DNA of 43,018 nt from CAZHGD01 sp964531735 (GCA_964531735.1 CAZHGD010000050.1:1-43018), one strand, 5' to 3'; counted from the stretch's first letter, positions 1 to 8,862 are shown. Notes: a model not told the origin generated them from the letters alone. Numbers and translations: made by a program.

Positions 1-53
1 GGCGGGCACCAGGCCCCGTCCCTACCGGACAGGATCTCCGAGCGGCTACTTAG
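1..53. repeat. Dispersed intergenic repeat, copy 1
   Basis: Positions 1-53 match 12209-12261 with two differences (positions 12 and 50, compared by eye). Both copies lie in the same orientation just downstream of a minus-strand gene. This copy overlaps the TAA stop of the GH5 gene (50-52). It contains a GTCCCTACC signature that recurs beside the palindrome at 21364-21384. The left end may continue outside the window. Confidence 0.8.
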
Positions 54-1603
54 CGAGGCTTCCGGTTCTTGGCGAACCATTCGCACAGCAGCTTCTGTCG
101 GTCGTTGGGCGTCGGTGTCGGCGCCTCGACTGCTTGGTCGTTGCTGTGCTCGACGCTCCAGCCGGTCCACTCGCGGAAGGCGTGGTAGCTCCAGTCCCAG
201 CCGTACTTCTCGAAGATGTCGATGACGTCCTGGAGGTAGCGGTAGGCACTGTTGTCGGGGGCCCAGCGGATGGCGCTGAACTCGCCGATGTACAGATGCA
301 CGTGATAGGTGCGCTGGAAGTCGATGGCCGGCTTCAGCGCCTCTTCCAGAGCGGCCTTGTCCCAGAGCTTGCCGTCGATCACGCCAGGATAGACGAAGCG
401 CTTGCTCTTGTCGCCCAGCACGCCCTGGTGCGTGAAGGCATGGGGCAGGTACATGTGTACGCTGTAGACCACGCCAGGCACGTCCAGCGGCTGGAAGCGG
501 TCGAGCCCGTAGGGATTGCCACCTTGGGCCGGCTCCACAATGATGGCGTGGTCGGGGTCAATGGCGCGCACCGCGCGGGCGGTCTTGGCGACCAGTTCCT
601 CCCAGTCCATCAGGTCCTCGGCCACCGCGCCCTCGCCCGGCTCGTTCAGCAGGTCATAGCCCCAGATGGTCGGGTTGCCGCGGTACTTGCGCGCCAGGCG
701 CTGCCAGATCTCGACGAACTTGTCCTGGCACTCTCGGTTGTTGAACAGGCCCTGCCGCGAGGCTTCGCTGCCGCTCGGTGGCGCGTGCAAGTCGACCACC
801 ACGTACAGCCCATACTTCGCGCACCAGGGCAGCGCGGCGTCGAGGCGGGCGAGCTGGTCGGCCAGCCAGGCTTCGTAGGCGGTCAGGTCGAGGCGGTCGC
901 CCTTCGGCCGCCAGCCGACGAGCTGCCAGCGCACCACGTTGGCGTTCCAGTCCTGGCCGAACCGTCGCAGGCTGGCCTCGTCGACGTTCGGCGAGACCAT
1001 CGCGCCGCGCAGGCGCGGCAGATTGTGGCCCCGGTAGACCGGTCCCTGCGGGGCTCGCGGCACCACCTTGAACGGCGGCTTGCGGATGGTGAAGCGGAAG
1101 TCGTCGAACCAGACGCGTCCGGTGACCATTTCGAGGCCCAGCACGAGCGTCGCCGCGGTGGCGTCGTCGGGAATGCGCACCGGGAAGACCACCCGGCGCC
1201 AGTCGAACGTGCCGACGCCGAGTTCGCCCTGCGGGTACTGTTTGCCGCGCGGCGTGTCGACGATCACCATGAACTTGACGCCGTTCCACGACTGGGGCTT
1301 CGCCGACACGCCCTCGGCCTTGACCAGGCCGGCAAAGTGCACCAGACAGCCGCGCATGGCGTCCAGCGGCAGGGCCCGGTAGAGGACGGTGCCGCCCGCG
1401 CCGGCTGTCGCCGGTCGCTCCACCAGCAGCCCGTGCTCGCTCTGATAGCCCGGTCCCAGCTTGGCCTCGGCGGGCCAGCCGGCGAGCGCGTTCGGGCCCT
1501 CGAAGTCGGCGGCGAAGACCTGGTCGCCGCGCTTGGGCGTGGCCTGACCGTGAGCAACTACCGCGGCGAGCAGGCAAGCTGCCACGGCCAGACCTCGACC
1601 CAT
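50..1603 (-). CDS. Glycoside hydrolase family 5 (cellulase-like), secreted
   Basis: A 517-residue predicted exported endo-acting glycanase. The first ~20 residues form a signal peptide ending near AHGQA. Residues ~30-175 look like a beta-sandwich, carbohydrate-binding-type module, and ~180-500 form a GH5 TIM barrel. Visible GH5 landmarks are VVDLHAPPSG on an early strand, LLNEP with the proton donor near E321, and YIGEF with the nucleophile near E441. The barrel should hydrolyse beta-glycosidic bonds by a retaining mechanism; substrate (glucan, mannan or other) cannot be read from sequence. The start at 1603 is preferred over longer readings because it gives the signal peptide and is preceded by AAGGGAG. 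It lies 11 nt after the sialate O-acetylesterase gene, so the two are probably co-transcribed for outer glycan breakdown. Confidence 0.88.
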   Translation of the reverse strand: MGRGLAVAACLLAAVVAHGQATPKRGDQVFAADFEGPNALAGWPAEAKLGPGYQSEHGLLVERPATAGAGGTVLYRALPLDAMRGCLVHFAGLVKAEGVSAKPQSWNGVKFMVIVDTPRGKQYPQGELGVGTFDWRRVVFPVRIPDDATAATLVLGLEMVTGRVWFDDFRFTIRKPPFKVVPRAPQGPVYRGHNLPRLRGAMVSPNVDEASLRRFGQDWNANVVRWQLVGWRPKGDRLDLTAYEAWLADQLARLDAALPWCAKYGLYVVVDLHAPPSGSEASRQGLFNNRECQDKFVEIWQRLARKYRGNPTIWGYDLLNEPGEGAVAEDLMDWEELVAKTARAVRAIDPDHAIIVEPAQGGNPYGLDRFQPLDVPGVVYSVHMYLPHAFTHQGVLGDKSKRFVYPGVIDGKLWDKAALEEALKPAIDFQRTYHVHLYIGEFSAIRWAPDNSAYRYLQDVIDIFEKYGWDWSYHAFREWTGWSVEHSNDQAVEAPTPTPNDRQKLLCEWFAKNRKPR

Positions 1604-1614
1604 CGCGGGCTCCC

Positions 1615-3600
1615 TTACTTCGGCTGATCGGTGCGGAACGGCGAGGCCGGCAGGCCGGCCAGGTTGTACAGGTTGCAGCCTTCGGGGTTGCCGGCCCAGG
1701 CGTAGCGGACCGACGCCGGCGCGGCCACCTCCGGGCTGGAGACGATCACGCAGTCGCCCTCGATGACCGCCTTGGCCCAGTGGAACCGGCCGTCGCGCCC
1801 GGCGATGGCGAAGTGCTTCAGTTCGCCGCCCTTGACCACCAGGCCGCCCTCGCAATGCGAGAACTTCAGCCGGATGCGCTGGCCTTCGACCACCGCGGTC
1901 TCACACTGCGGGCCGGAGCACTCGACCTTGCGGCCATAGGTCTTCACCAGTGCGTGGAGTGCCAGGCGCAGGCCGACGTCGTGCTTGTTGCGCGGATGCA
2001 CGTCGTTGGCCTCGCCGATGTCGATGGTCACGGCCAGCCCGCAGTTCGGCAGCGTGCGGGCGACCTGCTCCTGCGCTTCGCGCAGCTCGGCCCAGTTGTT
2101 CTCTTCGGGCTGCTGCGGCACGCGACCCAGGTTGGCGAGCTGCACCACATGGAAGGCGAACGCCTCGCCGAGGCCCCAACGCTTACGCCAGTCCTCGATC
2201 AGCGTGGTCAGCACGGCGCGGTACTGCTTCGGCCGGCCGGTGTTCGACTCGCCCTGGTACCAGATGGCGCCACGCACCGCGAACGGCACCAGCGGGTTGA
2301 TCATCGAGTTGAACAGCCCGGTCGCCGTGTTGTGGATCTCGGCGGTGGGCGGCGTGGGCAGCTCGCGCCGGGCCTCGGCCGTCAGCGCCGGGAAGCTGGC
2401 TTCGATCTCGTAGCGCCACTGGTCAGCGTCTTTGGCCAGGCCGCCCGGCAGGCGCATCTGCGCGGCCGTGCGCCACAGACCGCCGCGCTCGGTGAGCGAG
2501 TAGACGCGCACCGCCACGGTGTTGCGGCCAGCCTTGACCAAGTTGCCCGGCAGGCCGAGATACACGTTGCGGCGGTAGAACGGCGTCGCCTCGCGGCCCC
2601 ACGACGGCTTCAGCCGCGTGCCATTCCAGTAGACGTCGAGAACGTCGTCCGAGCCGCCCAGTTCGAGCTGCGCCGACTTGCCCGCGGCCTCGGCCGGCAC
2701 CTCGAGGTCCTTGCGCAGCCAGATGACGCCGCCGCCCTTCAGGCCGACCCGGCTGAGGTTGACCGGCAGGTTGACCGGCTTCCAGTTGGCGGCGTCGAAC
2801 TCGGGCTGGTGCCAGCCCTGGTCGAAGCCCTTGTTGCCGGTGGCCAGCGCGCCGTACTTCTGCTGCCAGGCCGGCAGGGCCGCGGCGAACTTGCGCTCGT
2901 CGTCCGGCCGGCGCTCCAGCGCCGTGATCTGCGCCGTGGCCAGATCCTTGATGGCCGGGTTGGCCAAGATGGCCTCGCGGCTGATCCACGATTCGGCCTG
3001 CGTGCCGCCCCAGGAGCTGTTGATCAGCCCGACCGGCACCTTCAGCTCCTCCTGCACCTTCTTGATGAAGAAGTAGCCCACCGCCGTGAAGGACGGCAGC
3101 GTCTTCGGCGCGCAGAGCTGCCAGGCGCCGCCGCAGGAGTCCTTCGGCGTCAGCGAGCCGACGGTGGGCACGTTGAACGAGCGGATCAACGGCCGGTCGG
3201 CCTTGGCGATCTCGTCGGCGTAGTCCTGCGGCCGCACGGTCCAGCCCATGTTGGACTGGCCCGAGGCGAGCCAGACTTCGCCGACCAGGACGTCTTTGAC
3301 CACGACCGTGTTGGTGCCGGCGATGGTCAGATCGGCGGGCGTCGCGTTGGCGGTCAGCGGTGCGAGCTTGACCTGCCATTTGCCGTCGGCGCCGGCCTTG
3401 GTCTGCTGCGTCTGGCCGGCGAAGGTGACCGTGACGGCCTCGTCGGCCGCGGCGGTGCCCCAGATGGGTACCGGCATGGCTTGCTGCAACACCAGGTGGT
3501 CGCGGAACAGCGGACCGGGAGTGACCGCGGCCGAGGCGGGACCAAGCAGGCCCAGGCCGATCAGGAGCTGCACCAAGGCAGCGCGCGGTAGTCTCAACAT
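1615..3600 (-). CDS. Sialate O-acetylesterase-type SGNH esterase
   Basis: A 661-residue exported carbohydrate esterase of the sialate 9-O-acetylesterase/SASA class, expected to remove acetyl groups from sugars in the envelope or outside the cell. Signal peptide: MLRLPRAALVQLLIGLGLLG then PASA. The SGNH blocks are visible: LASGQSNMGW (nucleophile Ser), a Gly block in NSSWGGTQAESW, IWYQGESN (Asn block), and DVHPRNKHD containing the D-x-x-H catalytic pair. The insert between the first and third blocks contains a beta-sandwich with WLRKDLEVPAEAAG, as in bacterial homologues. The start at 3600 is chosen for the signal peptide; longer readings add a low-complexity tail. It is the first gene of a two-gene unit with the GH5 enzyme, suggesting deacetylation together with cleavage of an acetylated polysaccharide. 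True sialic acid as substrate is not implied. Confidence 0.9.
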   Translation of the reverse strand: MLRLPRAALVQLLIGLGLLGPASAAVTPGPLFRDHLVLQQAMPVPIWGTAAADEAVTVTFAGQTQQTKAGADGKWQVKLAPLTANATPADLTIAGTNTVVVKDVLVGEVWLASGQSNMGWTVRPQDYADEIAKADRPLIRSFNVPTVGSLTPKDSCGGAWQLCAPKTLPSFTAVGYFFIKKVQEELKVPVGLINSSWGGTQAESWISREAILANPAIKDLATAQITALERRPDDERKFAAALPAWQQKYGALATGNKGFDQGWHQPEFDAANWKPVNLPVNLSRVGLKGGGVIWLRKDLEVPAEAAGKSAQLELGGSDDVLDVYWNGTRLKPSWGREATPFYRRNVYLGLPGNLVKAGRNTVAVRVYSLTERGGLWRTAAQMRLPGGLAKDADQWRYEIEASFPALTAEARRELPTPPTAEIHNTATGLFNSMINPLVPFAVRGAIWYQGESNTGRPKQYRAVLTTLIEDWRKRWGLGEAFAFHVVQLANLGRVPQQPEENNWAELREAQEQVARTLPNCGLAVTIDIGEANDVHPRNKHDVGLRLALHALVKTYGRKVECSGPQCETAVVEGQRIRLKFSHCEGGLVVKGGELKHFAIAGRDGRFHWAKAVIEGDCVIVSSPEVAAPASVRYAWAGNPEGCNLYNLAGLPASPFRTDQPK

Positions 3601-3796
3601 CGTGCCCTTCTTGTTTGTGTCTGGCCGTGGGGTGCGCCGAGTTGCTCGTCGGCCGGCCACCTCACCCCCTGGCGCCCGCGCCGCCCGCCAAGAGGCGGCG
3701 TCCAGTGGTACTGGCTGGCTGTGCCCGGGCCCGGGCACGCGCCGACACCGCCGCGGTGTTTCGCCGGGGCGCGGCGCTATCCTCCCGCAGGTGCCG
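3601..3796. other. Spacer between opcA and the esterase gene, with an 18-bp perfect palindrome
   Basis: This 196-nt spacer has no convincing ORF. Positions 3721-3738 read GTGCCCGGGCCCGGGCAC, a perfect palindrome, and there is a GC-rich hairpin around 3690-3710 (GCCGCCCGCC/GGCGGC). These may end zwf-opcA transcription, but there is no T-run on the minus strand after the stem. I could not find a convincing promoter for the esterase operon here. Confidence 0.4.
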
Positions 3797-4957
3797 TCAG
3801 CCCCAACCATGCACCCAGGCCGCGAACCGCTGCGCGCGCTCGCGGACCGGGTTATGGGCGGGATTGGTGAGGGCCTGCAACAACACCTCCAGCGGCTCGG
3901 GCGGGGGCGTGTCGAGCCGCGACGGCAGTCGGCACCAGGCGGCGTGGTGCGCGGTCAGCCGCAGCTCGCGAGGCCGGTCGTGCACCCGTTCGAGGTGCCA
4001 GCCCGCGCGCTCCGACGGCGCCAGCAGCGTCAGCGAGAGCAGTCGCCCGGGTTGGTCGTCCAGGTGGTCCATCAGGGCCACCCGCACCTGACCGTCCGGG
4101 TCGCCGGACGGTCGCTGCCAGAGCGTGCGCGAGACCATCCGCGTGTCACCGCCGAGCGCCGTCGGCGGGAGATCCTGTCGCTCGCGCGGCTGCCAGCCGA
4201 GCTGCCCGGCCGCCCAGCCGGCCAGCAGCGCGGCGGGCCACAGGCCCTGGCGGGTGCCGCCGCGGGCGACCACCTCGATGCGCTCGATGGAGCCCGCGGC
4301 CGACTGCTGGGAGAAGCCGTCGAACAGCGTGGCGGCGGCCTCGCGCCAGCGCGCGGCGCGGTGCCAGGCCAGGTCGGCCAGCGGCGCCCAGCCGGCCGCG
4401 CCGGCGACTCGCCAGGTCAGCTCCGGTTCGGTCGCCACGGTCAGATCGATTAGGCAGCGGTCCATGGCGCGCGCCAGCTCAGCGGCGACCTCGGTCGGCG
4501 GCGGCGTGGGCAGATCCCACCAGAGCGTGGCCGGCACATCCGCCTCGAGCAGCGGCAAGACCGCGCCGGGCAGCCGGTCGAGCGCCGCCAGACCGCACCG
4601 CAAGCGGATGCGCTCGCTGCACACCTGCGGTCGCCCCGGCTCCACCAGGTGGCACGAGGCCGAGATGGCCGCTTCGAGGGTGAGTTCGCCGGTGGGATCG
4701 ACCACCACCAGCACGGCGCGACTGGGGTAGTGCATGGTCAACTCGCCGAGCACCGCGCCGGCGACGGCTTCGCGCGCGGCCGAGGTGACCACCACCTCGG
4801 TGCCCAGGCTGACCCGCGTGGCCGCCGGCGGCTCGTCGCTGCCGGTTGCGGTGACCGGCTCCCAGAGCGCTCGCAAGGCCGACTCGATGCGCGCCGGCGC
4901 CACCGCGATGGCCCCGCCCTCCAGGAACTGCTCGACCGTGTGGGAGTGGTCGGACAT
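3797..4957 (-). CDS. opcA: OpcA, glucose-6-phosphate dehydrogenase assembly protein
   Basis: A 386-residue OpcA-family protein. In cyanobacteria OpcA is a redox-linked allosteric and assembly partner of glucose-6-phosphate dehydrogenase, and a similar gene accompanies zwf in actinobacteria. The N-terminus (VEQFLEGGAIAVAPARIESA), the central LLEADVPATLWWDLPTPPP segment and the following YRAARWREAAATLFDG-like stretch are characteristic. No signal peptide or membrane segment, so it should act in the cytosol. ATG 4957 is preceded by AGGAG at good spacing and lies 9 nt after zwf, giving a zwf-opcA operon. Neither 6-phosphogluconolactonase nor transaldolase/transketolase genes are adjacent, unlike the clusters of cyanobacteria and actinobacteria. 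Confidence 0.85.
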   Translation of the reverse strand: MSDHSHTVEQFLEGGAIAVAPARIESALRALWEPVTATGSDEPPAATRVSLGTEVVVTSAAREAVAGAVLGELTMHYPSRAVLVVVDPTGELTLEAAISASCHLVEPGRPQVCSERIRLRCGLAALDRLPGAVLPLLEADVPATLWWDLPTPPPTEVAAELARAMDRCLIDLTVATEPELTWRVAGAAGWAPLADLAWHRAARWREAAATLFDGFSQQSAAGSIERIEVVARGGTRQGLWPAALLAGWAAGQLGWQPRERQDLPPTALGGDTRMVSRTLWQRPSGDPDGQVRVALMDHLDDQPGRLLSLTLLAPSERAGWHLERVHDRPRELRLTAHHAAWCRLPSRLDTPPPEPLEVLLQALTNPAHNPVRERAQRFAAWVHGWG

Positions 4958-4966
4958 GGCCGTCTC

Positions 4967-6499
4967 CTACAGTCGTCGCCAGGTGGTGCCACCGCGCAAC
5001 ACCGCGTCCGCGGCCGGTGGCCCCCAGGTGCCCGGCGCATACCCGTGAACCGTCTCGGGCGGCTGTTGCGCCCAGGCCTCATGGATCGAGGTGACCACGC
5101 GCCAGGCGGCCTTGACCTCGTCATCGCGCGTGAACAGCGTGCTGTCACCCGCCAGGGCGTCGAGCAGCAGACGCTCGTAGGCTTCGGGCGAGGCGGTCCC
5201 GAAGGCGCTGCCGTAGTTCAGGTCCATCTTCACCTGCCGCCGCGCCAGCCTCATGCCGGGCACTTTGGACAGGAAGCTGAGCGAGACGCCTTCGTCGGGC
5301 TGAATGCGCAGGATGAGCGTGTTGCGGCCGGGCTCGCCCTCGGCCTGGAACAGCGCCAGCGGCGGCTGGCGGAAGCTGATGGCAATCTCGCTGGCCCGCT
5401 TCGGCAGGCGCTTGCCATGGCGCAGGTAGAACGGCACACCCGACCAGCGCCAGGTCTCCAGTCCGAGCCGGATGGCCACGAAGGTCTCGGTCACCGAGTT
5501 CGGCGCGACCCCGTCCTCTTCGCGATAGGCCGGCGCCTCCTCACCCAGCAGGAAGCCGCGGCCGTACTGCCCGCGGACGACACGCTCGGCCACCTCGTCG
5601 GGCGTCAGCGGCGCCAGTGCCTTGAGCACCTTGGCCTTCTCGTCACGGATGGCTTCGGCGTGCCAGCCCACCGGCGGCTCCATGGCGACCAGGGCCAGCA
5701 GTTGCATCATGTGGTTCTGCACCACGTCACGCAGCGCGCCGGCCTGCTCGTAGAACGGCCCGCGGCGGCCCTCCATACCGACCGTCTCGGCCACGGTGAT
5801 CTGCACGGCCTCGACGTAGCGGCGGTTCCATAGCGGCTCGAAGATGGCGTTGCCGAAGCGCAGCGTGAGAATGTTCTGGACGGTTTCCTTGCCGAGGTAG
5901 TGATCGATACGGTAGATCTGGTGCTCGTGCAGCAGGCCGCTCAGGTGCGCCGAGAGCGCTTCGGCCGAGGCCAGGTCGGTACCGAACGGCTTCTCGATCA
6001 CCACGCGGGCCCAGCGCTCGCCGGTCTCGGTGAGCAGACCGGCCTGGCCCAGCGCGGCCGGTATGCGGCCGAAGAACTCGGGTGACACCGCCAGGTAGAA
6101 CAGCCGGTTGCCACCGGTGCCCAACTGCTGGTCGAGGTGGTCGAGCCGCGCGCGCAGCGCCGCGTAGGCCGCCGGCTCGCCGAACTCCACCGGCTGATAG
6201 GCCAGGCGGGCGGCGAAGGTCTCCCATTCGGCGTCGGTCACCGGCTGCTGGCGGGCGTGGCGCAGCACGGCCTGGTGCATCTCTTCGCGCCATTCGGCGT
6301 CCGACTTCGGCTTGCGAGCGACGCCCAGCACGCAGAACTCGCGCGGAGTGAGGCCCTGGCGCGCGAGCTGGAACAACGCCGGCACCAGCTTGCGGGCGCA
6401 GAGGTCGCCGGTGGCGCCAAACAGCACAAAGCAGCACGGGCCCGGAGCGAGGGTGCGTCCGAGCCCTTCGCGGAACGGGTTCGAGCCGGCGATGGACAT
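4967..6499 (-). CDS. zwf: Glucose-6-phosphate 1-dehydrogenase
   Basis: A 510-residue enzyme that oxidises glucose 6-phosphate to 6-phosphogluconolactone with NADP+ (or NAD+), the entry step of the oxidative pentose phosphate and Entner-Doudoroff routes. The nucleotide-binding loop FGATGDLCARKLVPALF is at residues ~27-43. The family signature RIDHYLGKETVQNI contains the substrate-binding and catalytic His/Lys. EKPFGTDLASA and the C-terminal LLLDALAGDSTLFTRDDEV match the family. Length is normal. It is transcribed away from the spermidine-synthase-like gene and is followed 9 nt later by opcA, so assembly or activity is probably OpcA-dependent. Confidence 0.96.
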   Translation of the reverse strand: MSIAGSNPFREGLGRTLAPGPCCFVLFGATGDLCARKLVPALFQLARQGLTPREFCVLGVARKPKSDAEWREEMHQAVLRHARQQPVTDAEWETFAARLAYQPVEFGEPAAYAALRARLDHLDQQLGTGGNRLFYLAVSPEFFGRIPAALGQAGLLTETGERWARVVIEKPFGTDLASAEALSAHLSGLLHEHQIYRIDHYLGKETVQNILTLRFGNAIFEPLWNRRYVEAVQITVAETVGMEGRRGPFYEQAGALRDVVQNHMMQLLALVAMEPPVGWHAEAIRDEKAKVLKALAPLTPDEVAERVVRGQYGRGFLLGEEAPAYREEDGVAPNSVTETFVAIRLGLETWRWSGVPFYLRHGKRLPKRASEIAISFRQPPLALFQAEGEPGRNTLILRIQPDEGVSLSFLSKVPGMRLARRQVKMDLNYGSAFGTASPEAYERLLLDALAGDSTLFTRDDEVKAAWRVVTSIHEAWAQQPPETVHGYAPGTWGPPAADAVLRGGTTWRRL

Positions 6500-6560
6500 A
6501 CCGCAACTCCGTTGGTGTGCCAGGTATTCTGCGTCCAGGCGGCCAAGCCTGCATTGGCGC

Positions 6561-6588
6561 TTGTCGCGCCGACCGGCCTCGGTATAAT
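6561..6588 (+). promoter_or_regulatory. Sigma70-type promoter of the spermidine-synthase-like gene
   Basis: -35 TTGTCG at 6561-6566, 16-nt spacer, and a perfect TATAAT at 6583-6588. Expected transcription start is near 6595, about 39 nt before the ATG at 6634. This argues against the longer reading that starts at 6517, upstream of the promoter. Confidence 0.65.
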
Positions 6589-6633
6589 GATGCCCGCGGC
6601 GGTGTGCGCCGACTCGGCTCGCTGGTGGTAACG

Positions 6634-8757
6634 ATGCTGCTCTACGCCCTGACGATCTTCCTGAGCGCCTTCCTGCTGTTCCAAGTGCAGCCGATGATCG
6701 GCAAGTACATTCTGCCGTGGTTTGGTGGTACTCCGGCGGTCTGGACCACTTGTCAGCTCTTCTTCCAGGTGGCGCTGCTGGCCGGCTACAGCTACGCGCA
6801 CCTGGTGATCAGCAAGCTCAAGCCCCAGCGTCAGGCGGTGGTCCACCTCATCGTGCTGGTCGCCATCGCAGCGGTGACCTTGCCCATCGCGCCCTCCGAA
6901 GCCTGGAAGCCCACCGGCGCGGTCAATCCGCTGTGGCGCATCCTGGCGCTGCTGGCGGCCACCGTCGGCGGTCCCTACCTGGTGCTGTCCACCACCGGCC
7001 CGCTGCTGCAAGGCTGGTTCGCGCGGACCAATCCCGGCAGTTCGCCCTACCGGCTCTACGCGCTGTCCAACGTCGGCTCGCTGTTGGCCCTGCTCAGTTA
7101 CCCACTCTTCTTCGAGCGCTACCTGCGCCTGAAGCCGCAGACCTGGCAATGGTCGGCCTGCTACGTGGTCTTCACCTTGTTCTGTGCGGCGGTGGCCTGG
7201 CAGGTGCTGAAGATGGCGCCGAAGGAAGACGAACCCGGCCGCGAACACCCCGAGGCCGGACCCACCGAGCCGCCGGGCGTCTTCGACGTCTTCCTGTGGC
7301 TGGGTCTGGCCGCGTGCGGTTCGACGGTGTTTCTGGCCACCACCAACCAGCTCTGCCAGGACGTCGCGGTGGTGCCGTTCCTGTGGGTGTTGCCGCTCAG
7401 CCTGTACCTGCTGACCTTCATCATCTGCTTCGACAAGGAAGCCTGGTACGTGCGGCCGCTGTTCTGTCTGCTGCTGGCGGCCGCGATCAGCCTGACCTGC
7501 GGCGCCTTGGTCAAAGGCGTCTCGCTCAAGCTGTGGAAGCAGGTGGCCATCTACGCCGGCCTGGTCTTCTGCTGCTGCATGGTCTGCCACGGCGAGATGG
7601 TGCGACTGCGACCGGCGCCGCGCTACCTGACGCTGTTCTACCTGATGGTCTCGGTCGGCGGTGCGCTCGGCGGCATCTTCGTGGCCATGGTGGCGCCGAT
7701 GGTCTACACTGGCTTCTGGGAGCTGCACACCGGCCTGATCGCCTGCTGCGTACTGATGGTGCTGGTGTCGCTGCGCGACTTCCTGCGGCGCAACAACTGG
7801 CCGAGCTACCAGCGGCGCGACGCCCTCGACCTGCCGATGAGCGCGGCCATGTCCATCATGGGCCTGTGCGGCATCATCGGCGTCGGCTACCTGCTCAACT
7901 GGGGCATCGCCAAGGTGCGTGAGGACACCATCGACGTTCGGCGCAACTTCTACGGCGTGCTGCGCACCACCCGGGTCGACAGCCCGTCGAAGCCGGAGAC
8001 GAACCACATCACGCTCTATCACGGCCGCATCATGCACGGCTACCAGTACACCGACCAAGTGCGCCGCGTCTGGCCGACTTCGTACTTCGCCCATGCCTCG
8101 GGCATCGGCGCGGCCCTCGACTACCATCCCGACCGCGGGCGCGTCGGCCGGCAGTTCCGTTTCGGCGTGGTGGGCGTCGGCACGGCCACGCTGGCGGCCT
8201 ATGGCAAGCGGGGCGACTACTTCCGGTTCTACGAGATCAACCCGCAGGTGATTGAGGTGGCCAACCGGCACTTCAGCTACATGCGCGATGCCAAAGCGCG
8301 CGGCACCGATCTGGACGTGTTCCTCGGCGACGCGCGCATCGTCATGGAACAGCAGCTCAAGAACAACCAGTCGCAGCAGTTCGATGTGCTGGCGGTCGAC
8401 GCCTTCAGCAGCGACGCCATCCCGGTCCACCTGCTGACCTATGAGTGCTTCGGCCTCTACTGGCAGCAACTCAAGCCCGACGGCATTCTGGCGGTCCACA
8501 TCTCCAACCGCTACCTCGACCTGGCGCCGGTGGTGCGCAAGCTGGCGGCGCTGTACCACAAGACGGCGCTGCAGATCCATGCCTCGGATGATGACGACAC
8601 CGGCACCAACCAGAGCGACTGGGTGCTGGTGACCAGCAACGAGCGCTTCATGAAGCAGCCGGTGGTCCAGAAGATGGTCTCGGAGTGGGGCAAGGACGCC
8701 CGCGAGCCGCTCTTGTGGACCGACGACTACAGCAGCCTCTACAGCGTGCTGGAGTAG
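6634..8757 (+). CDS. Polytopic membrane protein fused to a spermidine-synthase-like methyltransferase-fold domain
   Basis: A 707-residue fusion. Residues 1 to ~410 contain about ten hydrophobic helices, starting LLYALTIFLSAFLLFQVQP. Residues ~460-707 form a Rossmann domain of the spermidine synthase type, with the nucleotide loop FGVVGVGTATLAAYG, the acidic strand YEINPQVIEVA, LGDARIVMEQQ, and the polyamine-synthase-like DAFSSDAIPVHLLT. The family is usually annotated as fused MFS/spermidine synthase. Aminopropyl transfer has not been shown for most members, and no S-adenosylmethionine decarboxylase gene is adjacent. The ATG at 6634 (GTG at 6625 also possible) is chosen because it follows the promoter and begins the first membrane helix. 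Function is best described as a membrane-anchored, possibly polyamine- or SAM-dependent transferase. Confidence 0.85.
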   Translation: MLLYALTIFLSAFLLFQVQPMIGKYILPWFGGTPAVWTTCQLFFQVALLAGYSYAHLVISKLKPQRQAVVHLIVLVAIAAVTLPIAPSEAWKPTGAVNPLWRILALLAATVGGPYLVLSTTGPLLQGWFARTNPGSSPYRLYALSNVGSLLALLSYPLFFERYLRLKPQTWQWSACYVVFTLFCAAVAWQVLKMAPKEDEPGREHPEAGPTEPPGVFDVFLWLGLAACGSTVFLATTNQLCQDVAVVPFLWVLPLSLYLLTFIICFDKEAWYVRPLFCLLLAAAISLTCGALVKGVSLKLWKQVAIYAGLVFCCCMVCHGEMVRLRPAPRYLTLFYLMVSVGGALGGIFVAMVAPMVYTGFWELHTGLIACCVLMVLVSLRDFLRRNNWPSYQRRDALDLPMSAAMSIMGLCGIIGVGYLLNWGIAKVREDTIDVRRNFYGVLRTTRVDSPSKPETNHITLYHGRIMHGYQYTDQVRRVWPTSYFAHASGIGAALDYHPDRGRVGRQFRFGVVGVGTATLAAYGKRGDYFRFYEINPQVIEVANRHFSYMRDAKARGTDLDVFLGDARIVMEQQLKNNQSQQFDVLAVDAFSSDAIPVHLLTYECFGLYWQQLKPDGILAVHISNRYLDLAPVVRKLAALYHKTALQIHASDDDDTGTNQSDWVLVTSNERFMKQPVVQKMVSEWGKDAREPLLWTDDYSSLYSVLE

Positions 8758-8806
8758 CCTGGCCGGCGCGCACTGACTTCGGGGCACTGATCGTGCCGGG
8801 GCGGTC

Positions 8807-8843
8807 TTGACTGCCGTGGGCGTGTACGGTATAAAACCGTACA
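8807..8843 (+). promoter_or_regulatory. Toxin-antitoxin promoter with a palindromic operator over the -10 box
   Basis: -35 TTGACT at 8807-8812, 17-nt spacer, -10 TATAAA at 8830-8835. A perfect 8-bp inverted repeat, TGTACGGT (8823-8830) and ACCGTACA (8836-8843) with 5-nt centre ATAAA, is centred on the -10 box. It lies 20 nt before the antitoxin start. An operator in this position would let the antitoxin or the antitoxin-toxin complex shut off its own promoter, as in other RHH-antitoxin operons. Confidence 0.8.
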
Positions 8844-8862
8844 GCACGCAGGTGAGACCGAC

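Noticed and set aside
1780..3591. Long plus-strand ORF antisense to the esterase gene
   Set aside because: It is a shadow of the esterase frame, rich in Arg/Ala/Gly, with no recognisable domain; the opposite strand has a clear SGNH enzyme.
6238..8847. 869-codon minus-strand ORF across the spermidine-synthase-like gene
   Set aside because: Low-complexity His/Gln/Arg-rich antisense shadow; the plus strand has motifs and a promoter.
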